Shown piece by piece: positions 1-8,442 of a stretch of 64,000 bases of DNA. Origin of the DNA: Gammaproteobacteria bacterium (GTDB lineage: Bacteria > Pseudomonadota > Gammaproteobacteria > HTCC5015); assembly GCA_016928055.1 (NCBI GenBank), contig JAFGLM010000015.1, forward strand, positions 62,001 to 126,000. The letters run 5' to 3'. The position numbers and the translations under genes are program-made. Numbering within the stretch: the first letter of the stretch is position 1; each line of letters begins with the position of its first letter. The notes under the pieces are model-generated. The model was not told the DNA's origin. It searched no databases and saw only the letters and a list, made by a program, of their open reading frames with translations.

Positions 1-418
1 TGCTAGTTGGTATACCTTTATGCTTATAAATCCCGGTACAACAAATGCTAGAAACAAGACAAGTTTATCAATTTCCCATATGTCCATTATGCCCTCGATT
101 CATAATTTTTATAACGTCCACCGTTCAGTGCACGCAATTGCCACCAGTAGCCTGCAACGTCAACACGCACCCCACTCCAACAGATGCGGCACACAAACAA
201 ACAACTACTAACTGGCTGATTTCCAAGGCAATACAACAAAAGCGCTTTTGCCCACTTCTTATAATATGTTGCGCTAGTAACAATGCTTATTTTTACACTC
301 AATTAAAAACAGTTTCAAGCCTAAAGACGTGAAACTCCTTCGTGACAGGAGTGAATTTCAGAGCGCATCAGCGCGAAGGTTTTGACCTTGACCCTAACTG
401 CGATGGCTCGCAGCCGAG

Positions 419-520
419 GCGATTGGACAAAATAGCGGAAGTCGGCCATGGATGGCCGACTTAGGTCTCATATTGTGGAGGGACGAACGTTGTGACCGAC
501 GCGTCATTTTGACCAATCGC
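419..520. repeat. Nested inverted repeat (cruciform-like)
   Basis: An outer pair of 15-base arms (419-433 and 506-520) matches as an inverted repeat at 14 of 15 positions. It encloses a perfect 11-base hairpin (439-462, AAGTCGGCCAT with its complement, 2-base loop). Such nested palindromes are typical of REP/MITE-like intergenic elements or structured RNA. I cannot tell which from one copy. Confidence 0.55.
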
Positions 521-568
521 TGAGGGTATGTTTTCGCGAAATAACATTGAGCGAAAACACAAGAGTCG

Positions 569-615
569 GGCCAGGCGTTTTGGTTACTTTTGCGCGACAA
601 AAGTAACCTGGCCTG
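569..615. repeat. REP-like palindrome
   Basis: A perfect 11-base stem (GGTTACTTTTG at 582-592 and CAAAAGTAACC at 598-608, 5-base loop) is extended outward by GGCCAGG/CCTGGCC arms. Palindromes of this kind recur in many gammaproteobacterial genomes. Only one copy lies in this window. Confidence 0.55.
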
Positions 616-660
616 CGCGGCCAGGTCCGCGCGACCTTCCGCTACGCAGAATAGATTTTG

Positions 661-685
661 TTGGGCTTCACTGTATTCAGCCCAA
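661..685. repeat. Short hairpin, TTGGGCT/AGCCCAA
   Basis: Seven-base perfect stem with an 11-base loop, just downstream of the REP-like palindrome and upstream of the MFS gene end. No T-tract follows on either strand, so it is not a clear terminator. Confidence 0.4.
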
Positions 686-798
686 CCTACTCATTTCTCC
701 CGGAGGGAGAAGGGGTAAATATCGCCCGCGATTATATTTTTTCAACCCCACCAAAACCCGATCAACATCAGGTTCTGGCAGGGTCAATATTTTCTTTA

Positions 799-2034
799 TT
801 ATTTTTTCGGTGCTTTTACAAAAAAGACCATCAATGCTGCAAGCACAAGAAGTCCGGATGCTCCATAGTACGCAACATCAAAAGTCTGGTACTGCACATA
901 CATGGCGCCTGCCAGTTTTGCCAACAGGAAACCGCCCACACCCCAGGATGTAAACACCAAGCCATAATTCATCCCGAAATTTTTAGGCCCATAATAATCT
1001 TTTGTAATGGAAGGAAACAACGACAGGTTTGCGCCATAGTTTGCACCAATCAATGCTGATATCAGCGCCATTGCAGGTATCGTGCCCAAGATATTCTCTT
1101 TTGAGGCAAAAGATATAAGGAGAATTAAAGCAGCCTGCGAAACAAAACAGATAAACATTGTGATGTTTCTGCCGATCTTGTCACTCAAAAGTCCGGCCAG
1201 AATTCTGCCTCCGCCATTACCAATTGCCAATACCGCCACCAGAACAAAACCGAGGCTGATGCCAACCTGAATATCAGCAATGGCAGCCAGCTTTGAAATG
1301 ATCATTAATCCTGCGCCGGCGCCACATGCAAACATAAACCAGATCATATAAAACTGTGAGGTGCTGAGCATCTGTTTTGCTGAAAAATTCTCGGCTTCTG
1401 ATTGCGCTTTGGCTGTATTATTTTGAGAATTGTCTTTTGCGAGTATTGGTTCTTTTGGTACAACAAGCAGTTGCGACAAAAGTACCACGACAACCAAAAA
1501 CGCGATCCCAAGAAACAGCATGGCAGATTTAAAACCATACGAATTAATAAGGTAGGTTGAAAGAGGCGCTGCATAGACAGAGGCCAGCCCAAAACCCGAA
1601 ACAACAATTCCTGTAACCAAACCCGTTTTATTTGAAGGAAACCATTTTACTGCAGGTGGAGTACATGATGCATAGCCGAATCCTATTCCTGCTCCGGCCA
1701 AAACACCGAACGCAAAAATAAAACCAACCAACGATGTCGTCAAACTGGCCAAAATAAATCCGACACCAACGAGAATACCACCGAGAGTTGATACCAGCCT
1801 GGGTCCTATTTTGTCCTGCATTCGTCCTGCCGGGACCATGACAAGGCAAAAAACCAGACAGGCAACGGAGTAAGGCCATGATTTGTCTGATTCATTCCAT
1901 CCCCAATCCATCGGAATATTTTTGCTTATGACGCTCCAGGTATAAAGGATACCGAGAGCAAGATTGATCCCCAATCCTGCAAAAGTGACTCGCCACCCGA
2001 GGTTTTTGGTTTTTGATATCGTTTCAACTTGCAT
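799..2034 (-). CDS. OFA-family MFS transporter (oxalate/formate antiporter-like)
   Basis: An integral inner-membrane carrier of the major facilitator superfamily with about 12 hydrophobic segments over 411 residues. The N-terminal stretch (GLGINLALGILYTWSV) and the loop after TM2 (GRMQDKIGPR) are characteristic of the oxalate/formate antiporter (OFA) branch. That branch exchanges small monocarboxylates or dicarboxylates; the substrate here cannot be read from sequence. I chose the ATG at 2034 over one eight codons upstream because GGAGG sits five bases before it. It stands alone, with no CoA-transferase or decarboxylase of oxalate catabolism next to it, so oxalate is not supported as the substrate. 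Confidence 0.85.
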   Translation of the reverse strand: MQVETISKTKNLGWRVTFAGLGINLALGILYTWSVISKNIPMDWGWNESDKSWPYSVACLVFCLVMVPAGRMQDKIGPRLVSTLGGILVGVGFILASLTTSLVGFIFAFGVLAGAGIGFGYASCTPPAVKWFPSNKTGLVTGIVVSGFGLASVYAAPLSTYLINSYGFKSAMLFLGIAFLVVVVLLSQLLVVPKEPILAKDNSQNNTAKAQSEAENFSAKQMLSTSQFYMIWFMFACGAGAGLMIISKLAAIADIQVGISLGFVLVAVLAIGNGGGRILAGLLSDKIGRNITMFICFVSQAALILLISFASKENILGTIPAMALISALIGANYGANLSLFPSITKDYYGPKNFGMNYGLVFTSWGVGGFLLAKLAGAMYVQYQTFDVAYYGASGLLVLAALMVFFVKAPKK

Positions 2035-2274
2035 TTTTCCTCCAAGTTTTATAATCAACGAAACATATAGAATTCGTATTCAGGAAATCAGACGCCCCTG
2101 GCATTGCCGAATCGGGTCTGATCCCAGTTTATTGAGGCGGCACTTTAACGAGAAATAACCCTGATGAATATGCGCATACGCCACAAATAATAGCGGAAAA
2201 GACTGAGTGAGCGAAAACCGCGAAGCCACCGGCCTTTACGCGACCAATGTGATATTTATTTTAAATTCAATAAC
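2035..2274. other. Intergenic region, nothing assigned
   Basis: 240 bases between the MFS gene start and the acyltransferase end. It should carry the MFS promoter, but I see no convincing -35/-10 pair. Confidence 0.4.
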
Positions 2275-3939
2275 TTAACTGTAGCCCTTTAAATACCTCT
2301 CCAGCTTCTTCTGCCGGGTCATCTTCAAATCAATCCTCACCAACCCATCCACACAATAGCCAAAATTTGGATCAACACTAAACGCGTCAAACACCACACC
2401 ACCCGGCTCACAGATATCCGTATATTGTTTGTATAAAGTCGGTACCTTGACATCAAAATAACCCAAATACTCTTTCAGTCTTACAAAATCTTCCTGACTG
2501 TTATCGCCGCTGAAGCCTGCTTCCACACCTTCGCTATTCAACAAATAAGCCCTGCGCGCTTTCACCAGTGGTTCGCCCGGCCCAAAGTATGTTGAATAAT
2601 ATTGCACCAGCGCCTGCTTGACGGTTTCCGGATAAGCATTACTGATACTGACCGGCCCGTATAAATAACGTGTTGATGGTTTTTGCCTGACGTAAGCACC
2701 GATTCCATACCAGAGATAATCAAGACTGCGCTTGCCCCAATATTTCGGCTGCACAAAACTGCGGCCCAGTTCGATCGATTCCGGCAACAATTGCAGAAAC
2801 TTATCGGTGAATTCAAATAACTCGCTGCAATACAAACCCTTGATACCAAGCTGTTTGAAAACAGCGCCGGCCTCGGCCAGGCGGTAAGCTCCGACGACTT
2901 CCATTTGTTGCTCGTTCCAAAGCACGATGTGCCGGTAATGCTGGTCATAGCGATCCAGATCGATATCCTGACCGGTGCCCTCACCGACGGCGCGGAAGGT
3001 ATATTCTCTTAAGCGGCCAATTTCACGCAGCAACACGGAATCAGGATGATAGTCATATAAATAGATTTGCTGACCGTCGTAGGTTTCACCCATCAATGTC
3101 GCATCGGCAAGCTCAGCGCGAATGGCTTGCGGTGATTGCGGAGCGACTATCGCTTTCTGGGTGGTGAAAACACCCGGCCGGCCTTTGCCGACCCGGTAAA
3201 GATGTCGCTTCAACTGCTTGCAGCGCTTTTGTATGCTGGCACCATGCGACTTGATTTCACCGGCAGCGATAACCTCACCGATATTAATAAACATGTCATG
3301 GCGACGATTGATAGTCGTAACTTTGTCGCGCCGTTTGCCAAGGCTGGCCAGTTTGGTGATTTTGCTGTCCAGAAAAACCGGCAACAAGGCCGAATTGCTA
3401 TACAACGCCAGTTTCAGAAAGCGATGGCTCCACTTGCCATCACGCGCCGGCGATTTGCGCAGTTTGGACAGCTTGATGGCCGGAAAGACAATAAGCGCCT
3501 GTTCCTGCTTGAGTGCATCGAGTATCTCGCGGACGCTTTGGCGCTTCTCGCGCATAGTGCCGCGGTTAACGTGGATAATATGATCTTTCAACTGCCCGCA
3601 GCCGGTTAGTAAATCCATACTGACCAGTTTTATATCCTGCCGTACCTCGTTCATAAACCGCAGCAAGGCCAGTCCATCCAGAGCACTGATCGAATGATTG
3701 GCAAATATGATAATGCGACCGCTTGCCGGAATATTAACCATGCTTTGTTGTGAACAGTAATAACTGACGTTAAAACGCTCCAGAACCCAATCCAGGTATT
3801 CCAGGTAAGTGTCGGGGGCGTCGTCACTGTCCGGAATGGCCGACTCTGTGTACGAATTGGAAAGCAAAGCTTTTATGGATTTTAGAAGACCCAATGGGGC
3901 TTTTTTAGACTTGGTTTTTTGAGGCAGATCAGCTGACAA
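2275..3939 (-). CDS. Bifunctional PlsC/GNAT acyltransferase, OlsF-like (putative ornithine lipid synthase)
   Basis: A 554-residue two-domain protein. The N-terminal half is a PlsC-type acyltransferase: the catalytic His-Asp block is NHSISALDG at residues 81-89 (His82, Asp88, spacing HX5D). The C-terminal half (about 300-470) is a GNAT-like OlsB/hemolysin-type domain (EYTFRAVGEG, then ELGRSFVQPKYWG). This fusion is the architecture of OlsF, in which the C-terminal domain N-acylates ornithine and the N-terminal domain adds the second acyl chain. The start appears to be TTG at 3939, with AGGTG eight bases upstream. It is divergent from a PlcP/Agt-like pair, which fits a role in phosphorus-free membrane lipids. 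Other fused PlsC-GNAT proteins of unknown substrate exist, so the ornithine assignment is inference. Confidence 0.7.
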   Translation of the reverse strand: MSADLPQKTKSKKAPLGLLKSIKALLSNSYTESAIPDSDDAPDTYLEYLDWVLERFNVSYYCSQQSMVNIPASGRIIIFANHSISALDGLALLRFMNEVRQDIKLVSMDLLTGCGQLKDHIIHVNRGTMREKRQSVREILDALKQEQALIVFPAIKLSKLRKSPARDGKWSHRFLKLALYSNSALLPVFLDSKITKLASLGKRRDKVTTINRRHDMFINIGEVIAAGEIKSHGASIQKRCKQLKRHLYRVGKGRPGVFTTQKAIVAPQSPQAIRAELADATLMGETYDGQQIYLYDYHPDSVLLREIGRLREYTFRAVGEGTGQDIDLDRYDQHYRHIVLWNEQQMEVVGAYRLAEAGAVFKQLGIKGLYCSELFEFTDKFLQLLPESIELGRSFVQPKYWGKRSLDYLWYGIGAYVRQKPSTRYLYGPVSISNAYPETVKQALVQYYSTYFGPGEPLVKARRAYLLNSEGVEAGFSGDNSQEDFVRLKEYLGYFDVKVPTLYKQYTDICEPGGVVFDAFSVDPNFGYCVDGLVRIDLKMTRQKKLERYLKGYS

Positions 3940-3987
3940 GGGATTACACCTGCATTCGGTAATTTCATCAGAGCCTATCGGTTTAAT

Positions 3988-4005
3988 ATGACAAATTCAT
4001 TAAAA
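3988..4005 (-). promoter_or_regulatory. Weak candidate Pho box for the OlsF-like gene
   Basis: On the minus strand, two half-sites 11 bases apart, TTTTAAT (4 of 7 against CTGTCAT) and TTGTCAT (6 of 7), lie about 50 bases upstream of the TTG start. A poor -10 (TAGGCT) follows at about the expected distance. Only one half-site is good. The neighbouring genes make it worth listing. Confidence 0.3.
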
Positions 4006-4036
4006 ACATTGTCCGGAATACAAAGACTTGCGGACA

Positions 4037-4065
4037 TTGTAATACAGGTTTCATAATTTGTTCAC
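4037..4065 (+). promoter_or_regulatory. Candidate Pho box for the plcP-agt-like operon
   Basis: Three half-sites at exact 11-base steps: TTGTAAT (4037-4043, 5 of 7), GTTTCAT (4048-4054, 5 of 7) and TGTTCAC (4059-4065, 4 of 7). They sit 60-90 bases before the start at 4124, with a TAATAT hexamer at 4073-4078 as a possible -10. The spacing fits PhoB binding; the individual matches are moderate and the region is AT-rich. Confidence 0.4.
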
Positions 4066-4123
4066 AAATATTTAATATTCGCAACATAGCATCGCAGCCA
4101 ACCTGCAATAGCTGAGTTGATGG

Positions 4124-4912
4124 ATGACGAGTGTCGAAAACAAACGCCGGGTGCGTGCAATCTGGATTTCAGATACACATCTCGGCTCCAAGGGCTGTAA
4201 AGCGGATTACCTGATCGAGTTTTTAAAGGTTCATCGTTGCGAAACGCTTTATCTGGTCGGTGACATCATCGACGGCTGGCGTATGAAGCGATCCATCTAC
4301 TGGCCGCAATCACATAGTAATGTTATTCGCCGCATTCTGACGTTGGCCAAGCGCGGCACTAAAGTTGTTTATATCACTGGTAATCACGATGAATTCCTGC
4401 GTAAGTATGCCGAGCATGACTTTGGCAACATTCATCTCGTGAATGAAGCTTTGCACGAAACCAGAACCGGCAAACGGTTCCTTGTTCTTCATGGCGATAA
4501 ATTTGACGTGATCGTTCGTTACCACAAGTGGATCGCTGTGCTGGGCGATATTGCCTATAACCTGTTGCTGGTTTTAAACCGCTGGTACAACCGAATCCGT
4601 ATCGGTTTGGGTTATGGCTACTGGTCGCTATCCAATTTTCTTAAACATCGCGTGAAGCAGGCGGTCAATTTTATCGGCGACTACGAACTGGCTTTGGCCG
4701 ATGAATGTAAAAAGCGCGGCCTCGATGGTGTGATCTGCGGACATATCCATCACGCCGAAATCCGCACTATCGATGGCGTTGAGTATCATAATTGTGGTGA
4801 CTGGGTGGAATCCTGTACTGCGCTGGTGGAAACGCGTTCCGGTTCGATTGAACTTGTTAACTGGATAGACGAATTGGAGTCGGTCAATCTGCTCCACGCC
4901 GTAGCCTCATGA
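4124..4912 (+). CDS. PlcP-like calcineurin-type metallophosphoesterase
   Basis: A 262-residue calcineurin-like phosphoesterase with all metal-binding blocks intact: SDTHLG (Asp17, His19), GDIIDGW (Asp47), GNHDEF (86-91), LHGDKFD and GHIHHAE. It resembles the family often labelled UDP-2,3-diacylglucosamine diphosphatase. That family includes PlcP, the phospholipase C that strips head groups from membrane phospholipids under phosphate starvation. The stop overlaps the next gene's start by four bases (ATGA), so the two are translationally coupled. PlcP followed by a lipid glycosyltransferase is the known arrangement for membrane lipid remodelling. A true LpxH role is less likely given that context but cannot be excluded. 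Confidence 0.8.
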   Translation: MTSVENKRRVRAIWISDTHLGSKGCKADYLIEFLKVHRCETLYLVGDIIDGWRMKRSIYWPQSHSNVIRRILTLAKRGTKVVYITGNHDEFLRKYAEHDFGNIHLVNEALHETRTGKRFLVLHGDKFDVIVRYHKWIAVLGDIAYNLLLVLNRWYNRIRIGLGYGYWSLSNFLKHRVKQAVNFIGDYELALADECKKRGLDGVICGHIHHAEIRTIDGVEYHNCGDWVESCTALVETRSGSIELVNWIDELESVNLLHAVAS

Positions 4913-5919
4913 AGCTGCTGCTGATTACCGACGCCTGGGAACCACAAACCAACGGCGTGGTGACAACTTACAAAAATGTTATTCATGAACTGCAAAAAAC
5001 CGGACTGGAAGTGCAGCTGCTGCACCCCGGTTGTTTCAGAAATATTCCCTTACCGGGTTATAACGAAATACCACTGTCATTAAACCTGTGGTCAATCGGC
5101 AGGCATATTAAAAACAGCGCCGCTGACTTTATTCATGTTGCAGTGGAAGGTCCGCTGGGACTGGCGGCCAGACATTATTTAAAAAGAAAAAACTTTCGCT
5201 TTACCACCTCGTTTCATACCCGCTTCCCCGAATACATTAATAAACGTTATCCGTTTATCTCTATCAAAGCCGGTTATAAATTTATGCACTGGTTTCACCG
5301 CCCCAGTAGTCGCATTATGGTTACAACACGAAGTATGAAAACAGATTTGCAACAATACGGATTTGAAAATATGACAGTCTGGGGTCGCGGTGTCGATACT
5401 GAGCTGTTTAAACCTAATGGCAAAATGCCCGGCATTAAAAACGAACCGGTGTTTCTCTACGCCGGCCGTATCGCGGTTGAAAAAAATGTTGAGGATTTTC
5501 TGATGCTCGACTTGCCCGGTCGCAAAGTTATTGTCGGCGATGGTCCGAGCCGGGTAGAACTGGAAAATAAATACCCACAGGTCGAATTTGTTGGCTACAA
5601 ATACGGTGCCGAGTTGGCGAGCTATTTTGCCAATGCCGATGTATTTGTTTTCCCCTCCCGTACCGATACCTTTGGATTGGTGATGCTGGAAGCCATGGCT
5701 TGCGGCACGCCGACGGCCGCTTATCCGGTCACCGGCCCGATTGATGTGGTTAATCCGGGCGTAACCGGTTACCTGAACGAAGATTTAAAAAAAGCCGCGC
5801 TGGCCGCTCTCAGCCTTGATCGCAATAAATGCCGCAAACACGCCGAACAATGCAGCTGGAGCGCCTGCGCCAACAAACTGCGCGAGTGCCTGGTTCCGGC
5901 AAACTCTCAAAATATATAA
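4909..5919 (+). CDS. GT4-family glycosyltransferase, Agt-like (diacylglycerol glycosyltransferase candidate)
   Basis: A 336-residue GT-B fold glycosyltransferase of family GT4. The N-terminal acceptor domain starts with ITDAWEPQTNGVVTT. The C-terminal nucleotide-sugar domain contains FLYAGRIAVEKN and the donor-binding block TFGLVMLEAMACGTP. It resembles SqdX/MgtA-like lipid glycosyltransferases. It follows the PlcP-like gene by ATGA overlap, so it most plausibly glycosylates the diacylglycerol that PlcP releases, giving glycolipids in place of phospholipids. The sugar donor is not predictable from the sequence alone. Confidence 0.8.
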   Translation: MKLLLITDAWEPQTNGVVTTYKNVIHELQKTGLEVQLLHPGCFRNIPLPGYNEIPLSLNLWSIGRHIKNSAADFIHVAVEGPLGLAARHYLKRKNFRFTTSFHTRFPEYINKRYPFISIKAGYKFMHWFHRPSSRIMVTTRSMKTDLQQYGFENMTVWGRGVDTELFKPNGKMPGIKNEPVFLYAGRIAVEKNVEDFLMLDLPGRKVIVGDGPSRVELENKYPQVEFVGYKYGAELASYFANADVFVFPSRTDTFGLVMLEAMACGTPTAAYPVTGPIDVVNPGVTGYLNEDLKKAALAALSLDRNKCRKHAEQCSWSACANKLRECLVPANSQNI

Positions 5920-5929
5920 CTGTGAAAAA

Positions 5930-6937
5930 CTAAAAAGAATGAATCAGGATAACGCCAATAACATCATGCGAATAAGGACCACCAATAACGGGATCAACTT
6001 GCAGATCGTCGCCGCCTTCAAGGTGACCTAAGTAAGCCCCCAGCGTGGTTTTCTTGCTCAGGCTGTAGTCCACGCCAAGCGCAATATAATCTGCGGTATT
6101 ATCTTGCCCGGCAAAATTTTCTGCCACACCATGATAGTTATCGGTATGCCCCGCTTGTGCCTTATAGCGGATTTCATTTATCTGATAGCAGGTATTAAGC
6201 AGCACAACGTTTTCATTATCGCCTGTATTCCAGTCGGTAGTCTGCAGCAAACCACCTACCCAAAAATTTCCCATTTCCCGGATAGCGGTGGCACGAACAG
6301 CCTTTACGCCTTCGCCATCGATACCGGAATCGTAAGCCAGACTTAAATGCAGGTCATCAGAATCATAGGTAACAGAAGATGAAATCCCATCGGCGATGCC
6401 ATTGTTTTCTCCATCGGGCTCTTCACCGGGTCGCAGCATTACCTTTGCAACAGTGTTGTTTGCTAATTTTGGACTTGAATACTGAAGAATATTATTTTGG
6501 CGACTTTCACCACCGGCCATCAACAACTTAAGATCAAAATAAATATTAAATAAATCAAGCGCGCCTTGCGATGATTTAAACGGCGTGTCACTGCGACCAA
6601 CAATTAGTTGTCCAAAATTACCCTCAAGACCAAGGAATTGATCACGACTCGTGACGTGATTGCTTGACGATTCGAATTCATCCGCAACATCAATCTGCCA
6701 TTCAAGCTGATAAATAACTTTAAGCGCATCGTTATCGGTGGCTGACTCCCCTTTTATACCAAAGCGGGAAGCATAGCTTCTTACATCCCAGTAACTATTG
6801 GCATCGGTTTCGTCGTCAACGCGCTCGGTTGCCAAAAGTAATTTACCATAGACATCAGTATCAGCACTCGCTACGGCGGGTAAAATACAGGTTAAGGCAA
6901 TCAGTGCAAACCAATTTATCCCACACTTTTGTTTCAT
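5930..6937 (-). CDS. Gram-negative general porin (copy 1)
   Basis: A 335-residue outer-membrane beta-barrel with a signal peptide ending near AVASA. The mature start is DVYGKLLLATE and the protein ends in phenylalanine, as expected for BAM substrates. It belongs to the trimeric porin family (Porin_4 type). I set the start at the ATG at 6937, because the longer frame puts a charged extension before the signal peptide. It is about as long as, and clearly homologous to, the porin upstream at 7137-8147, including the shared C-terminal pattern (LSKKTTLGAYLG, then GGPYS), so this is a tandem duplication. A weak Pho-like half-site pair (6965-6982) lies upstream. Confidence 0.88.
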   Translation of the reverse strand: MKQKCGINWFALIALTCILPAVASADTDVYGKLLLATERVDDETDANSYWDVRSYASRFGIKGESATDNDALKVIYQLEWQIDVADEFESSSNHVTSRDQFLGLEGNFGQLIVGRSDTPFKSSQGALDLFNIYFDLKLLMAGGESRQNNILQYSSPKLANNTVAKVMLRPGEEPDGENNGIADGISSSVTYDSDDLHLSLAYDSGIDGEGVKAVRATAIREMGNFWVGGLLQTTDWNTGDNENVVLLNTCYQINEIRYKAQAGHTDNYHGVAENFAGQDNTADYIALGVDYSLSKKTTLGAYLGHLEGGDDLQVDPVIGGPYSHDVIGVILIHSF

Positions 6938-7031
6938 CGTTTTTTTATTCACAAACCCATTATCACGACGAGCAAGTGACAATGCAACAACCCAATCAAA
7001 TCGTTATCGTTTTTGGGTTCGATCATAAAAC

Positions 7032-7064
7032 AAAGAGACCCCTGGCTGAGCCAGCGGTCTCTTT
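7032..7064 (-). terminator. Rho-independent terminator downstream of porin copy 2
   Basis: A 9-base perfect stem (AAAGAGACC/GGTCTCTTT) with an inner GGCT/AGCC helix, followed on the minus strand by a T-rich run. It is the second of two stacked hairpins between the porins. Confidence 0.65.
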
Positions 7065-7066
7065 AT

Positions 7067-7092
7067 AAAAACACCGGAGGGGGCGCCGGTGT
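7067..7092 (-). terminator. Rho-independent terminator of porin copy 2
   Basis: On the minus strand, stem ACACCGG/CCGGTGT is followed at once by TTTT, about 45 bases after the porin stop. With the next hairpin it forms a double terminator, so the two porins are probably transcribed separately. Confidence 0.7.
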
Positions 7093-7136
7093 ACTCCGAT
7101 AGATCCTGAACAGAGCTACCAGAGCTTTATCATTTT

Positions 7137-8147
7137 TTAGAAACTATGAATCAGGATAATACCCAACACGTCCTTTGAATATGGACCGCCGATCAGGGGA
7201 TCAACAAACAGGTTGTCACCGCCTTCAAGATTACCCAAATAGGCACCCAGTGTGGTTTTCTTGCTCAGACTGTAGTCAAAGCCAATGGCGCTGTAATCTG
7301 CGGTATTTTCGTCGCCGGCAAAATTGGTTGCGATACCTCGATAGTTATCAGTATGTCCAAATTGGGCTTTGAGTTTCAGTTTGTCGATTTTGTAGTAAGC
7401 GCTGATCAATGCGACTTCTTCATCATCGGTCGTATTCCAGTCGGTTGACTGCAACATCGCACCAAGACCAAAATCGCCGATTTTCCAGGTCGCGGAAAGA
7501 CGGGTGCCTTTGACATCCTGGCCATCCATGCCATCATCAAGTGCCAATGCTACATACAAAGAATCGGAATCATAGGCGATTGAGGCTGAAGTCGCATCGG
7601 CAACGCCATTTTCGTCTTCACTAGTGGGATCTTCTCCCGGCTGCGCCATAATTGTAACGGTTACTGCGTCGGCAATTTCAGGGCTCGCATATTGGATAAT
7701 ATTGCTTTCGCGATTTTCGCCACCGGCCATCAACAATTTCATATCAAAATAATCGTTGAATAAATCCAGCTTGCCCTGTGACGCTTTAAAGGGGGTATCG
7801 TTACGACCGACTATTACCTGACCAAATTCACCCTCTAGACCGACAAATTGATTACGCGCCTTGATATGGTCATCCGAGGAATTGGCTTCATCGGTAACAT
7901 CAATTGCCCACTCCATCTGGTAGATCACCTTCAGCGATTCCGTATCAGTGTCCATACTGCCTTTAACTCCAAAACGCGAATCATGGCTTACAACGTCCCA
8001 ATAGTCGCTGGCATCCGTTTCATCGTCGATATGCTCAAGCGCTACCTGCAATTTACCGTAAACTGTGTTTTCGGCTTGCGCTGCTGCGGGTAAAAACAGC
8101 GCGATAATTGATAATAAAAGTCCAAATTTTGAAAGTTTTTGTTTCAT
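7137..8147 (-). CDS. Gram-negative general porin (copy 2), PhoB-controlled
   Basis: A 336-residue porin with a signal peptide (cleavage near AAAQA), a mature start NTVYGKLQVALE and a C-terminal Phe. It is a tandem paralogue of the porin at 5930-6937. A double Pho box with a well-placed -10 lies 66-106 bases upstream of the ATG. A phosphate-starvation-induced pore such as PhoE or OprP admits anions. This one is not of the OprP family by appearance, but the regulation suggests a role in phosphate or phosphoester uptake. Confidence 0.9.
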   Translation of the reverse strand: MKQKLSKFGLLLSIIALFLPAAAQAENTVYGKLQVALEHIDDETDASDYWDVVSHDSRFGVKGSMDTDTESLKVIYQMEWAIDVTDEANSSDDHIKARNQFVGLEGEFGQVIVGRNDTPFKASQGKLDLFNDYFDMKLLMAGGENRESNIIQYASPEIADAVTVTIMAQPGEDPTSEDENGVADATSASIAYDSDSLYVALALDDGMDGQDVKGTRLSATWKIGDFGLGAMLQSTDWNTTDDEEVALISAYYKIDKLKLKAQFGHTDNYRGIATNFAGDENTADYSAIGFDYSLSKKTTLGAYLGNLEGGDNLFVDPLIGGPYSKDVLGIILIHSF

Positions 8148-8197
8148 AGTGTGCTACACCCCAGATGAGAAATAATAGGTCTACCAAATCCGCCGGA

Positions 8198-8253
8198 ATT
8201 CTCGCAGTGTAATATGACAGGAATGTTACATCAGGGTGACGCCGAAGTGACAA
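8198..8253 (-). promoter_or_regulatory. Double Pho box and -10 element of porin copy 2
   Basis: Reading the minus strand from 8253 there are four PhoB half-sites at exact 11-base intervals: TTGTCAC, GCGTCAC, ATGTAAC and CTGTCAT (6, 5, 5 and 7 of 7 against CTGTCAT/C). Each is separated by four bases. Ten bases after the last comes GAGAAT (8203-8198), the spacing seen in PhoB-activated promoters, which lack a -35. This is the strongest regulatory site in the window. Confidence 0.75.
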
Positions 8254-8442
8254 AGCAACCCTGCAGCTGCGCCAGACAACTACTTGCGCAAAATTATCGT
8301 TGGATTGTCATTCCACGTAAATAAATCTACCCCACTTTTCATGCGGTGTGGCATAGGTATCCTCACGTTTGGAATTTGTGTAAACCGACCGGTAACTCTA
8401 CTATTGGCATAAACACAGCCTTATACATTATGATTCGCATCT

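Larger units (their letters stand above)
1..798. other. Non-coding region rich in hairpins
   Basis: No open frame here looks like a protein; the candidates are low-complexity or run through palindromes. The first 320 bases are featureless and AT-rich. From about 334 to 685 there is a dense run of inverted repeats, listed separately. The region lies downstream of the MFS gene, which ends at 799 on the minus strand, so some hairpins could end that transcript. I see no transposase or integrase. Confidence 0.6.

Noticed and set aside
528..1059. Plus-strand open frames over the hairpin region and the start of the MFS gene
   Set aside because: They run through palindromes and antisense to a well-supported MFS gene; composition is unlike real proteins.
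6965..6982. Pho box upstream of porin copy 1
   Set aside because: One half-site is good (TTGTCAC) but the next is only 4 of 7 and no -10 lies at the right distance.
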